Below the pieces are notes generated by a model, which saw only the letters and a list, made by a program, of their open reading frames with translations, had not been told where the DNA came from and made no database searches. DNA of 64,000 nucleotides from Coenobita brevimanus (Eukaryota; Arthropoda; Malacostraca; Decapoda; Coenobitidae), in NCBI GenBank assembly GCA_032717465.1, contig CM064666.1, forward strand, positions 4,826,028-4,890,027, read 5' to 3'. Both the position numbers and the translations under genes were made by a program. Shown piece after piece: positions 47,325-58,239 of the stretch (positions are counted from its first letter, which is position 1; each line of letters begins with the position of its first letter).

Positions 47325-48885
47325 TTGCAATAATTACAGAAAATTAAAGCCATGGATCACCTAAAAACACTTTTATGTTATATGTACATTTCTCTGTTCT
47401 TCATGGTCTTGGAAGCACCATAATCTTGACTTTATTACATCTATTATCATTTTCATAAATGTCATTTCCATAAATGTCTTCAAATAAGCTGTTCAGACGT
47501 GTTGAGAAGTGGTCAGAGGTTATCACTGAATATCCTAGCCTGACGATTTTTTTTTCCTCTTTAAAACCTCGCCTGAATAAGCGGGAGGTGATGTTTAAGA
47601 AGGAATTCGGCTGACCACATTGCATCATCATGGCTCATTACATAGCGTGAAAGGCCAAAAAATCTTTTTGCATGAATTTGAAAATGCTATTTCAAATGTT
47701 CGAAACATCTGTGATCTAAAGGTTTCACTAATGTTCCATTCAGATAACCATTATCCTGCACACAATATACTCTGAAAAAAAAAAAAAAAAAAAAAAAAAC
47801 GGTAACGTCTCTTTAAAAACATTCTTAAACCTTCTAAAAGCAAAGTAAAATTTTCCATAAAAAGAATTTACTGAAAACTCAATATCCAGTCTGTCAGATA
47901 AAATAAACTGAATAAATGTCCTAAATACTTACACTGATGAACGACTTCATACTGATTTATTTAGAAGATACTATGTTTCTGATTTTTCGATGCTTTGAGC
48001 CACATTATTTTTTACTTATTTTTATTTATTATCAAGTCAAGTAAAACCATTTGTTCTTCAGAATTTTTAATTTATGAAATTAAATCGTTATGCCAGCCAC
48101 CTAATATCACAATGTCATTAGCATATCCAATTATATTCAGTCTTAACAAATAAAATGACATTCGATATTCATGTCTGACACATTCTTCAGAATGTCATCA
48201 ATATACCATTTAAAAATCATTGGAGAGAGAATTCCCCCGTCAAACCCCCTTATTTATAGCATGATGGCTACCCTCAAACCTATTAAACTTTATTCAAGCA
48301 TGCTGATTTTTAAGGAACTGCATAATGAAAGTAATAATATCAGAGGGCAAACCTGTACAGGCGATATCCAACGACGTATTTTAAAATTAGCTATTGGTAC
48401 TAACAGACGGTTTTACTTCGCTTTAGGAGGGTTTTTCTGGCTGGGGGACTTATACTTCCCTCTGATTAATCCCGTTACTACTACAGTTTTTTTTTTTTTT
48501 TTTCTGAGCTGGATATAATGGCCCGGTGGTAACAAGAATTTAAGTTTTAAAAGACGCCATCATACTGAAGGGCTTAATTTTAAATAGGAAGTTCGAATAC
48601 TTTATAAGACACACTGTTGGCTGGTGCTACATCCTGCGAGGGGATCACAGATATATTTCCTCCATACTCATACACCACTTGTTATTTAGCAATTTCTCTT
48701 ACCCTGACACATCTCCCTCCATCATAAACTCCCCATCATCTCCACCCATTTTCTTTCTTTCTTTTTTTTTTCTTTTTTTTTTTTTTCAGGCTCTACTTCC
48801 CACCATTATGCCGGCAAATGCTTTCAGTCACTCTCACTTTCCTTTCTTCGAACTTCCTCTTTTTATTTCTCCTTGTTTCGACTCG
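47323..48885. other. Unassigned DNA, no gene recognised
   Basis: AT-rich sequence with A-run at 47775-47799 and T-runs near 48487 and 48765. Frames under 116 codons show no domain. Confidence 0.4.
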
Positions 48886-49034
48886 ATCATCATCATCATC
48901 ACGCAGATATCATTTTCTCCCCGGAAATAGTAAGAAAAAAATGAAAATAACAACCGCAACATCAAATTACTTCTACTACTAATACTACTACTACTACTAT
49001 TACTACTACTATTACTACTACTACTACTAACAGT
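48886..49034. repeat. (ATC)n and (TAC)n trinucleotide runs
   Basis: A short (ATC)n at about 48887-48902, and an irregular (TAC/TAT)n at 48970-49030, directly before a SINE-B copy. Confidence 0.9.
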
Positions 49035-49345
49035 AAACTGACAAGCCAAGTGGTTTCCTGTACACCAGGAATACGCTGGGTGGTAACCATAAAACCAGAT
49101 TTTGGCGCCTGGTTGTTAATGGGTAATTATTGCGCTCCAGTCGGATTGAGCCTGTGAAGGTTTATATCCAAGGGGTGGTTGGGGTTGATTGCTCATGTAA
49201 TGCCACCCAGGAATGAGTGAGGCTGGTCACTCCCATCTTAAATGTCGGTACCAACTGCCTACCCCGGGCTCCTACGCTCCTCATGGGGCTATGTAGGATT
49301 GGATGATGGATGGATGGATGGATGGATAATAATAATAATAAGTAA
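49035..49345 (+). mobile_element. SINE-B copy, 3' three-quarters
   Basis: It contains ccaagtggtttcctgtacac, ggtggtaaccataaaaccag, tggcgcctggttgttaatgg, ggtttatatcc, aaggggtggttggggttgat, gagtgaggctggtcactccc and ccccgggctcctacgctcct, collinear with 35430-35690. The tail is (GGAT)n followed by (AAT)n at 49290-49340. The 5' pyrimidine tract is replaced by (TAC)n. Confidence 0.82.
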
Positions 49346-49635
49346 AATTAGGAATTTGTAATTCCGTGTTCATTTTTTTCATGTCTGGTCCTGTATTCTG
49401 ATTTACAAATAAAATATGTATCGAGCATTTCATTTCTACAGGGCAACTCCTCTCACTGTTTTCCTGTACAGGATAATCCTAGAGTGTCTAAAGAGTGGGG
49501 AAGAGAACACTTTGTTGTACTATTCTTTTATTTTGCTTGTATCATAACTGTGTATGTTTGCTTCTGTTTATTACGTTTAAGTTCTGATCACCTCCTACGG
49601 ACGACAGAACGAATTGTGTGCCTGTATAAAACTGT

Positions 49636-49674
<39 letters not shown>

Positions 49675-52104
49675 GTTTCACATTTCCGGCCTTTCCTCGT
49701 ATAATGGGTAATGAGATCTGATACTGACTTCCTTATCATATTGCATCACTACGACGAGACTGCAGCCATATCAATGACCTTGTGTAAATCTACTGGATGA
49801 CGTGGGGCAGCTTCAGAATCCAGGGGTATTTTTTCTAAACGCGGTGGTCGGGTTTTACCATCCAGGTGCTGGTGCACCAATGTTGCTTACGTTTACTTGG
49901 ACTCTCCAGCAGCACAGAACCTTTATCGTACCATAGGTCCAGCTTATCCTTGGCTGAGTTATACTGTATAAGCCTGTATCATGACTCCTTACTTTACATA
50001 TAAAACTGCAGTGTTCACTGCACTACTTAGTGTTTGTATTGCTTGAAAACAGGATCTCATTCAGACTGCTGGGAGGTGAAAGAGTGTTCAATGGTCAGTC
50101 AGTATAGTCACCAAAACCGCGACTTTGTCTGCTATCTTGACATGAGTTCGAATAAGCCGGTGAAGTGTATTACCAGACTCCCTGCACAAACACACGTAGA
50201 CTATAGGCAATTTTACACTCTCATAGTAGCACCACACCACCGATATATTTTGTGTAGCCGTGGCCACATACTAAAACCTTGTTTTATAATGGCAAACAAC
50301 AGACAGACATGTATAATTTTGCCCAGTGTTGCAGTTCGTTATATATCCGTTTATCACCCGCAATCGTTGCAGACGTCTTCTGCTGTGTTAACATGGATCT
50401 GGAATGGCCAGTTGCATTACTGGACCTCCTGCACAAAGCTAGACTATGCAATTTTCCTGTCAAAACTACTCTAACGAAATGCCTCTGCAACCGTGAATAC
50501 TGGCCCGATACTATCCTTGCAATTTCATGACAGACAATGGACACACACAGTATATAATTCGTAGGACAAACGGAAGCAGGACCTAAAATATCATGACAAG
50601 TAATGCGCCGGGCACTGTGGTGGTGGTGATTGTAGATGGGAAGCGAAACGTCGTTATGATATAGTTGTTTAGAGACATTATACGAAATTCATAGTAACGA
50701 GTTCGACAATAGATTTTGATATTATGGTTATCTGTGATGCCGTGTCCCATGGCGCTGAACACTGAAAACGATATTCCCAAGGCAGTTAGAAATAGAATAT
50801 TTGGTGGGTAAGGGGGTACTCTTGAGGATAGGTTGGTCAGTGGGACGGGGTATTAGGAGAGGAAGGAAGTGTTGCAGGAATACAGAGGGTGGGAGGGCTT
50901 GACCACGCTGCTTGGTGGTAAGGTGTGTGTGGAAGTGGACTGTTGTGGAGTAGGAGCGAGTGAAGAGGTGGCCAGGTGGGAATAGGGTAGTCATCAACAT
51001 ATGTGCTGTTTGGTGCTGGTATGCGAAATATTGCTCCCTCTGGATGAACAGTGTGTAAGTGTAGACACACGATTAAATAGTATACTGCTTCTGGAGCGAT
51101 GGAGGGCTTGATGTGTAATACTTGTATGAAAACCAATGTATGAATGTTTTAAAGAGACTATAATAAACAATAATCAATGTTTGGAGATGTTGTGTCACAT
51201 CTATCCAGACTAATGAAATGGCATCTCGAAGAAAGCGACATCATTTGTGGACAACATACGTAACACCGTTATTTCAATTATTATAATACAAGATATGCAT
51301 TCATTATGCAAATACAGTATCTCATTACCTCCGCGTGATTTATCAGTATGATGTCTGTACAACTTTCTCGCACAACAAGCCAATAGCTGTCCAACACTCA
51401 AAGTAGCTATGATTCTATTCAACAGGACATCTGTTTATACCACGGTTTGAGAATATAATGATTGTTTTTCTGCACAATAAAATAGACTAAGATATGCACA
51501 ACATGACATGACTTGTGTCACATGCATAATCATGAATCATTTATGGCCACCCTGGTTCAGCCACAAAAATGTTACAGCAGTTGAGTCGCACACTCACTAG
51601 ACTCAGGTGAACCACGTTTCGAGACACCGGACATCACACCTTACAGCATTTATGCTCAGCTACAGTTGTTCACCACATTGTATGACGAACATTAAGACTC
51701 CAATATTCATCCAATACACGTTGCATGCGGAGTTACAGATCACCTCAGAACATCTGTATAATCACACTCTTCATCTTGCTAAACGAAACACGGCAAAGTT
51801 TAGATACATGCCCCCCTACCACCTGTCGCCCCTTCCCTTCGTTCCACCTCGCCTCACAGTCATCAATGGGATCCAGTGGCATTGCTATTTGTTTTTCTCT
51901 CTACCTCGCACTATACATACGTGGCAATCACTTGGAGCTGAAGACAGAATATGACTTGATAGAACATTGTTTCTGTGGGTACTGGATACTCTAGCGGAGG
52001 GGAAGCTCTGCCGGGTCTGCCCATTCACTTATCTACTATTACTGCGATGTAAACATACACAGTGGTGCCACATTTCACCAAATACATGACGCGCTGAACT
52101 CGTT
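49346..52104. other. Unassigned DNA with (TC)n and a 146-codon frame
   Basis: A (TC)n run lies at 49630-49675. The frame at 50034-50474 (+) is 146 codons with no recognisable domain, no conserved neighbour and ordinary composition. I do not call it a gene. No RNA gene is seen. Confidence 0.4.
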
Positions 52105-52290
52105 AGAAGTGGAGGTAACTGTACAGTCGCCAAACTTTCCACCTGGGCCACCCAGCCGCGAGAGGTGGGTAACCGGTGCTGGCAACAGTGTATCTGTTTG
52201 TTCGTGTGTACATGCTCGACGAAAGTTCGGATCATCAACTCTTTTCGTCCGAATAAACCTCTGTCGGAGTCAGAGTTCATTCCATAGATG
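52105..52290 (+). mobile_element. Probable LTR fragment of the 55-58 kb element
   Basis: About 165 bp (tgtacagtcgccaaactttc through gtgtgtacatgctcgac to gagtcagagttcattcc) match, at roughly 85 percent by eye, the inverted copy at 55352-55178. It contains AATAAA at 52246-52251. A TG start, polyadenylation signal and TTCA near the end fit a solo or partial LTR, in inverted orientation to the element. Confidence 0.6.
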
Positions 52291-52333
52291 GCTGGGTACG
52301 GAGTTGGGTGGGGAAAAAAATGTCTCAGGAGTA

Positions 52334-52915
52334 AGGCGGCTCTCCCATCGGCTCAGCCAGTTGTATGAAACTGGTTGCACGGAAAACTGTATGCCACAGA
52401 TCACGGTGACCAAGGCCAAATAAATATCTATCTATCTATCTATCTATTGCCAGACGCCTCAATCCCGTTCGAGGTGGCCACAAACAAATCGCCTCCACGT
52501 AGCCCTGTCCCCCGCCATTTCACTGCCCTGCTCCCAACTCACATCCCCCTCCCTCATATACCTCTCCACTCCATCCCACCATCTCATCCTCGGCTCCCCT
52601 CCACCTCACTCACATACACTCTCTTCGTCAGTTTCACTTTCCATCCTCTCCACATGGCCAAACCACCTCAGTGTATTCCTCCTAACGCTTCGTATCACAT
52701 CCACATCCACACCACAACGCTCCTTTATAATATGACTACATTAATTTTTATAATACGGTAATATATATGATGATATAAATATATTCTATGGTATATAATA
52801 CAACAATATATATTACACTATTCTTATCTGGCCTTGGTCCGTGCAACCAGTGGCACACAACAATTCCATGCGACCGGTTTCCTGCACCTGGTCTAGCCGG
52901 TGGGAGAGCTACTTA
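52334..52915. repeat. 88-bp inverted repeats enclosing an RTE end
   Basis: Bases 52334-52423 (gctctcccatcggct through tggttgcacgg to ccaaggccaaataa) are inverted relative to 52912-52831 (gctctcccaccggct to gaccaaggccagataa), roughly 70 percent identical. Between them lie a minus-strand RTE 3' end (52427-52735) and about 95 bp of AT-rich DNA. It may be the termini of an unidentified foldback element, or two head-to-head copies of a repeat. Confidence 0.6.
52427..52735 (-). mobile_element. RTE-type LINE 3' end
   Basis: It is nearly the same segment as at 23507-23871. On the minus strand it encodes the VRRNTLRWFGHVERMES-type stretch, KRVYVSEVEG and GDRATWRRFVCGH, then the tail ttgtggccacctcgaacggg, gaggcgtctggcaat and (AGAT)n. 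It is shorter by a 24-bp deletion in the Arg/Gly-rich part. The 5' truncation point (cgttgtggtgtggatgtgga) is within about 20 bases of that of the other copy. Confidence 0.85.
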
Positions 52916-52917
52916 AG

Positions 52918-53076
52918 GGGTGAGCCATGATCTAAGTAGGGGAGGTCAGCCAGACAGCACGCTGCGTGAGCCCGCGTGACGTCACATCAGCCCGTGGCGA
53001 GCGGGTTCAGTTTGTCCCATTCCATGCATGAATGAATATGGGGACACCATGATCTAGACACCACAGCATCAAGCCC

Positions 53077-53114
<38 letters not shown>

Positions 53115-53720
53115 TATTATATACACCAATAATGATGGTTGTATTTTTTCACACAAATAAATGATGGAAATTACATTGATCTCTTCATTTATCCCTCTAA
53201 GAGCCATCATAAACGTTCCTCGAGTTTTATAGATAGATAGATAGATAGACAGATAGATAGATAGATTGATTGATTGATTGATAGATTGACAGATGAGTGA
53301 GAATGTGATCGAATGTGTATTTGTGTGTGGAAGTTTTTGTTATTTTGTTATTTTCTTTCCCTTAGTCGTATCGCTAACCCACCTTGATGGGAAGGTGTAA
53401 TTAAATAAAAAAAAATAGATAAATAGGAGACGCATGAATTAAGTCCTGCTGTGGAATGTAACAGGCGGACGTTAATGTGATTTATTGACGTATTGAGTAT
53501 TGTTATGGTAAATGGTTATAAAGACATAAAATATACTATAGGAGAGATGAAGCTATGAATGAAACACTGTGGTCGAATCTCAGATAGCGCGTCCAGGCCG
53601 ACACCAGCCAGCCAGCCTTGAGAGCAAGGATTGGGAAGGCAGTGGGGTGCGTGTGACGTCATGCAGGCGCGGATTCCCCGCTGTCTGGCTGACCTCCCCT
53701 ACTTAGATCATGGGGTGAGC
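52918..53720. mobile_element. Non-autonomous DNA transposon, hAT-like, with 8-bp TSD
   Basis: Bases 52926-52958 (starting CATGATCTAAGTAGG and ending CAGACAGC) and 53680-53712 are perfect inverted repeats of 33 bp. The element (52926-53712, 787 bp) is flanked by GGGTGAGC on both sides (52918-52925 and 53713-53720), an exact 8-bp duplication as made by hAT or P-type transposases. Subterminal tgacgtca lies at 52978-52985 and 53654-53661. The interior holds a (GA)n at 53079-53109 and (GATA)n/(GATT)n at 53228-53283 and no coding frame. The terminal bases do not fit the usual hAT consensus well, so the superfamily is tentative. Confidence 0.85.
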
Positions 53721-55129
53721 TTGGCATAGTGATGGCCAGGGCAGGCGCCGGACGGGGAGGGGGGAGGGAGGGTTACGTTATTCATGCCGTCAGTGATAAT
53801 AATTGCCAAACTAATTTTTGATATCCATTAGCATTCTACTAAATATTTGCATTCTTAACAATACTAAACATTTTATTTTCTATGTTGTTTTTACACTGTT
53901 ACCATAACATGTTAATACACTGTCTACTGGAATTGCTTCAAGCCTCTCTCTCTCTCTCACTCTCTCCTTATATCAGTAATTCCATTTCATATGGTGATCG
54001 CTTGATACCATTATCAGTATAGGTTGAAGGGGAATGCATTTACCTAACATCTACATCCAGCTACAAGTAAGATTACCTGCCATAATCACATCATGAATGA
54101 CATTAGCCAATAAACTTTAGAATGATGTTCAGACACTGTTAACGGTTGCTTATTTCCTCATTGATAGTACTTCAGGTATGTGTTTATATGTGTTCTATGG
54201 TGGACCACGGAGAGGTAGGAGGTTAAAATACTGTCACCTCAACAGGCAAAAAGTTTATGCATACCGTTGTCGAATGTGGCTATTATATCAGCTATGATAA
54301 TGACTTACCGTCTCATATTTCATATGACTATGGCCATTACAGCACACCTTTGTAGTCTGATGATCTAACGAATGGCTGAGTAACACATTACAGGGATAAC
54401 TGATTGTGAGCGGTGCCGCTTTGGTGTGAGGTCACACATTTACACGCTCATCGATTATTCACTGAACAACATTATCTCACATAATTGCAAGATGAAGACA
54501 CCACAGCTACATCAAAGTATGCAAAAGCTTCCAGTCATTTTAAGCACAATTGCTATTGATTCATGAATTGTTGGGAGATATATATCACCATTGTCTGTGA
54601 TATTACTTATGTGATTGGTAAATGCAACATAACGAATATGAAATTATCATTACAAGGGGAACACTGATTTTTTATATTTTTTATCTATTACTATTATTAT
54701 TATTATTATTATTATTATTTTATTTTTTTAAATCCCAAGAACAGGCGCTTCAGCGCCTGTCACCGAGGCCCGAGGTGCGAGGATTTGTGATGTTGGTTGC
54801 TGACTGGCTGCGACTAATACCTAGGTCATAAGATAAGGGCCTGGTGTTTAATAGGAAAAACCCATCTCTTCTGACGGGGTGGAACCAAGTCACACGGATC
54901 GGCTGGCGGAAGCGTTAACTATCACGTCACCCACAATCCTGTTTCACATACTTAATATATATGAACTATCAAAACAATTGCCGTGTTTGCATTGCAAGCA
55001 CAGTGATCAACGTAATGATTAAGTGATGAGCCATGGGTTTATCATGAAAAAGAATACGTTTATAAATTTGTAATATATGTAAAGATGTGATCTTTTAGAT
55101 TATTTTACTTATTGTTTTCAATACTTGCA
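53721..55129. other. Unassigned DNA with (ATT)n
   Basis: No gene is recognised. (ATT)n lies at 54688-54722, followed by an 8-bp-arm hairpin (caggcgct, tc loop, at 54743). The rest is AT-rich. Confidence 0.4.
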
Positions 55130-55819
55130 TTATCCAATACTTTCAAGTAGTTCCTTTGAAATTCTGTCGGCTAAAAATTTACTACTGAATATTGGGATGA
55201 ACTCTGGCTGAGGTTCACTACGGAAGACGAGAGTTGATGATCCGAACTTTCTTCGAGCATGTACACACGAACAAACATATACACTGTTGCCAGCTTCCGT
55301 TACCCACCTCTGGCGGCTGGGTGGCCCAGGTGGAAAGTTTGACGACTGTACATGCAAGACAAGGTCATATGAAAGAGGGGTGTTAGGATCCTTAGAGTTT
55401 CTGGTATATACACCAGGTGGCTTATCACCATCTTTGGTAGTTACAGAGAATGGTATATCCTGGCACACCCTTACGACCGATGGATAGACCAGGAAATCCC
55501 CAATCTTTGTACCACTTTTATAAACTCTAATGGAGCATTTGTGACATTCAGCACGTAAAGATAACGCGGTACACAAAGCCGACTTGTAAGTTAAGCCATT
55601 CACACAGCACATCTCAGGCAATGTTAGTGTATGCATTCCATCTTTCGCACCTACAACACGGACAGAGACTTTTGTGAATTCGTGCAGCAACAAAATTGTG
55701 TGCTGTTTTGTTAATGCTCGTTTCATCTCTGCGTGTTGCAGAATATCATCCAGACCATTTGAGGTACTGCAGTTTGTTGAGATGTATCCGAGCCGTATCA
55801 CTTTTGGAAGGGTTGTCAT
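55130..55819 (-). CDS. 229-codon open frame, unknown, ending in LTR-like DNA
   Basis: An uninterrupted frame without a recognised domain. The first 150 residues (KVIRLGYISTNCS, PEMCCVNGLTYKSALCTALS) contain six Cys and have no signal peptide. The last 80 residues (SNFPPGPPSRQRWVTEAGNS onward) read through the LTR-like repeat also present at 52105-52290, where the same frame is open. It may be the C-terminal piece of the retroelement polyprotein running into its 3' LTR. It does not resemble RT or integrase. A real host gene is unlikely. Confidence 0.3.
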   Translation of the reverse strand: MTTLPKVIRLGYISTNCSTSNGLDDILQHAEMKRALTKQHTILLLHEFTKVSVRVVGAKDGMHTLTLPEMCCVNGLTYKSALCTALSLRAECHKCSIRVYKSGTKIGDFLVYPSVVRVCQDIPFSVTTKDGDKPPGVYTRNSKDPNTPLSYDLVLHVQSSNFPPGPPSRQRWVTEAGNSVYVCSCVHARRKFGSSTLVFRSEPQPEFIPIFSSKFLADRISKELLESIG

Positions 55820-55825
55820 GAGATA

Positions 55826-55933
55826 TCAGTGAATGCTTCTCCTTACATTCAATTAGTGAGTGTTCCTCCTTACTTTCAGTTAGTGGGTGCACCTCCTTCC
55901 TTTCAATTAGAGAGTGCTCCTTCCTACTTTTGA
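55826..55933. repeat. 27-bp tandem repeat, four units, in frame
   Basis: Units begin agtga(a/g)tg and end ca(a/g)tt, at 55826, 55853, 55880 and 55907. In the minus-strand frame they encode four copies of a 9-residue unit like RKEHSLIES (KEEHSLIE, KEKHSLIS). The repeat number varies in sequence by a few substitutions per unit. Confidence 0.88.
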
Positions 55934-56029
55934 TCAGCGGTGGTGGAGTCACGGTAGACTGAGTGAATTTACTTGTGTGAGAACAGGGTGTGGGTAAACC
56001 ATGCCAAATAAAGTCCTTGTATTTTAATA

Positions 56030-56400
56030 CCACCACAAGCAGGTACTAGTTCAACAGAGTGTTTAGCCATAGCTTCAACGCCAAGGAGCACATTTGTGGG
56101 ATACTGGAGGTTGTTTGTGACATGAAAGTCAGCGGTGATGGGATTTAATAATTCTTCAAGTTGTATCTCTAAGGTCACCTTGCCCCTCCATGTGAAACTC
56201 TGAACCATCAGCACTGCTGAGATGCATATCAGGTGGTTCAAGGATCCAGACCTGTTTAATCAGTCCTCTAATGTTGCTTAGGGAGGATTCAGATATTACA
56301 TTCAACATTGACCCAGAGTCCATGAAGAATGATGTTGGGACTCCTTCACTTTTACCTAGAATAACAATACCTAAACGAGTCAGCGGACCAATTTGGTGAA
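56030..56400 (-). pseudogene. Retropepsin-like aspartic protease of the LTR element
   Basis: The frame ending at 56156 has FFMDSGSMLNVI, the DSG active-site signature with following Asn-Val-Ile, at about 56320. After a frameshift, 56241-55969 continues with ITADFHVTNNLQYPTNVLLG, the usual F.V......ILLG..FL block of retroelement proteases. Preceding it (56530-56470) is the zinc-knuckle-like motif. A frameshift near 56160-56240 splits the domain. Confidence 0.7.
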
Positions 56401-57953
56401 TGGGGAGCTCAGTTTCTTCTGTCGTTATGTGGGAATTGTCTGAAAGGTGTGCTCTTCTCCCGACCGACATTGTGCAAGGTAATGACATTCATCAACGGTG
56501 TGACCAGTCGAGTTTATATGATACTTGCATAGGTAGGACGGAGCCGTGAAGGTGTACCCTGTCGCCACTCTCGAAGGGTTTGCCCCTGTTTGCGATAACA
56601 GCTTGATTCACGGTGACCAGAGGCACCACAATACCATCACACAATCGAGGATTGTTGCCCACAATGCATAATTGACTGGTCAGATTACTGGCCCTGACAC
56701 ACAGTCGTCCGGCCATGGCCAGTTGCATATGATCAGCGTCGCGAGTAAGAGCAACCATTGTTAGTGGCACCCCTGGTAGTCGGCCGCGATCGTGAAAACT
56801 CCGTTGAGACGTGAGGGGTTTGTAGAACCCTTATAGTTCCGTTTGTAGTGTGAGTGGTCGGGGTGCGATTACCCGCCTGACGAGTGACGTCTGAGACTAG
56901 TCTCTCATCCATATCCTTCGAAAATTCTAACGATTGTTCTCCTGGTTTGAATCCAATTTGTATGGCAGTTTCTAATTGTCTTTGATCCAGCCAATTGATA
57001 AAACTAAGTTAACCCATTAAACGACCAAAATCTTTTTATTTGATAACATCATCCCCGCCGACTTGAGTTACCCATGGCGTTTCGTGCAACAGCTGGCATA
57101 TCTCAGAAATGGTAGCATTCAGTGTGGCGGCTTGCATGTCATCCCACATGTGTTTAAAGAGAGTGAGGAAACCAATGAGGGAACCTGCTCTAGAATGAGA
57201 ACAACACTTTGTTAACTTCCCAGAAAATTCATCAAATGTTGTGCAACTCTCAATGTGACCAGATCGTAACCCAGCGCCCATGCACGATTTGCCTTGATCT
57301 GATCAGACTTTTAGAAAAGATATCCTCAGTAGTTCGGTATTTATTGCCTATTATCTATGTCTGTATTGACTTCACGGAGGAAATCGACTATGGATATGGA
57401 ACTATCTTCAGCAGTGAATATTAGGCGGTTTATATCGCCCAAGAAAATGGAGTGTAGAGGGGGAGCTTGGTTTGCCATCACTGCGAGAGTTTGAGACGAC
57501 AATGTTGTGGGAGTAATCACTGTATTGAGTGGAAGGTGTGTGGGAGAAGCGGCAGGTAAGACAGTTGTAGTGGTGTATGGTGGCGTTGGCGGTGATGTAA
57601 CTGTAGCAGGAAGAGAAGAAAGAGGCAGTGGTGAACGTGACTGTAATTCCAGAGAGTTACTTGGAGAGGAAGGAGTAAGAGTATCTATATTAAAATTTTC
57701 TGGATTTTCAACAACGGCAGTAGGATTATTAGTAGTATTTGTACATGTAGTAGGAGAAGAATCAGTAGTAGTGGTGGTAGTCAGAGTTGTTGCATGAGAT
57801 GTTGCTTAAAATTTTCTACTACGAAGGGATGCTACAACATTGTCATCAGTGCAGTCATGTTCTTCACTACGGTAGTATTTTAATCGTCTGTCGAGTGGGA
57901 GAGAGTCCAGCACTACAGAGGTGGCTGATGAGTTAAGAAAGGGGTCTGGACAG

Positions 57954-57957
<4 letters not shown>

Positions 57958-57999
<42 letters not shown>
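57958..57999. repeat. (GA)n microsatellite
   Basis: About 21 GA units at the 5' edge of the LTR-element remnant, so no 5' LTR is visible. Confidence 0.97.
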
Positions 58000-58003
<4 letters not shown>

Positions 58004-58089
58004 ACAAATACAAGTATAAGTATGAATATTATATGAAGGAGTATGATTTATATACAATGAACGTTATATGGGAGTAAATGCGTTATGAA

Positions 58090-58239
58090 CTATCGCTCAA
58101 AAAAGTATCCTTACTAAAGTGACGCTAGTCATTTTGACACAACAAACAATGAAATATGGAATACCGACTCTGTTCGAATTGCTTTGTTCATTGTGCAGTC
58201 CTACGTTCATGTGAGTTAGGATACTTTTTTGCGCGATAG
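58090..58239. mobile_element. 150-bp MITE, Tc1/mariner-like ends
   Basis: CTATCGCTCAAAAAAGTATC then CTTA on the left (58090) is inverted against CTATCGCGCAAAAAAGTATC then CTAA at the right end (58239). The AAAAGTATCC motif is typical of Tc1/mariner-type termini. Target duplication is unclear (no clean TA pair), and the interior is non-coding. Confidence 0.72.

Larger units (their letters stand above)
55130..57955 (-). mobile_element. LTR-retrotransposon remnant: gag, protease, no RT
   Basis: On the minus strand, in order: a Thr/Pro/Ser-rich region (57950-57450); a gag-like segment (LGDINRLIFTAEDSSISIVDF near 57400; QSVVLILEQVPSL and LHETPWVTQVGGDDVIK to 57036); a region ending in a zinc-knuckle-like CKYHINSTGHTVDEC near 56525; the aspartic protease (56400-56030); a short repeat region; a 229-codon open frame (55819-55130) of unknown function; and an LTR-like 165 bp within its 3' part. 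RT, RNase H and integrase are absent, so this is an internally deleted or degenerate Ty3/Gypsy-type copy. Frames are broken in several places. Confidence 0.68.

Noticed and set aside
50034..50474. 146-codon plus-strand gene
   Set aside because: No domain, no splice or promoter context, ordinary composition; a random frame of this length is expected in 64 kb.
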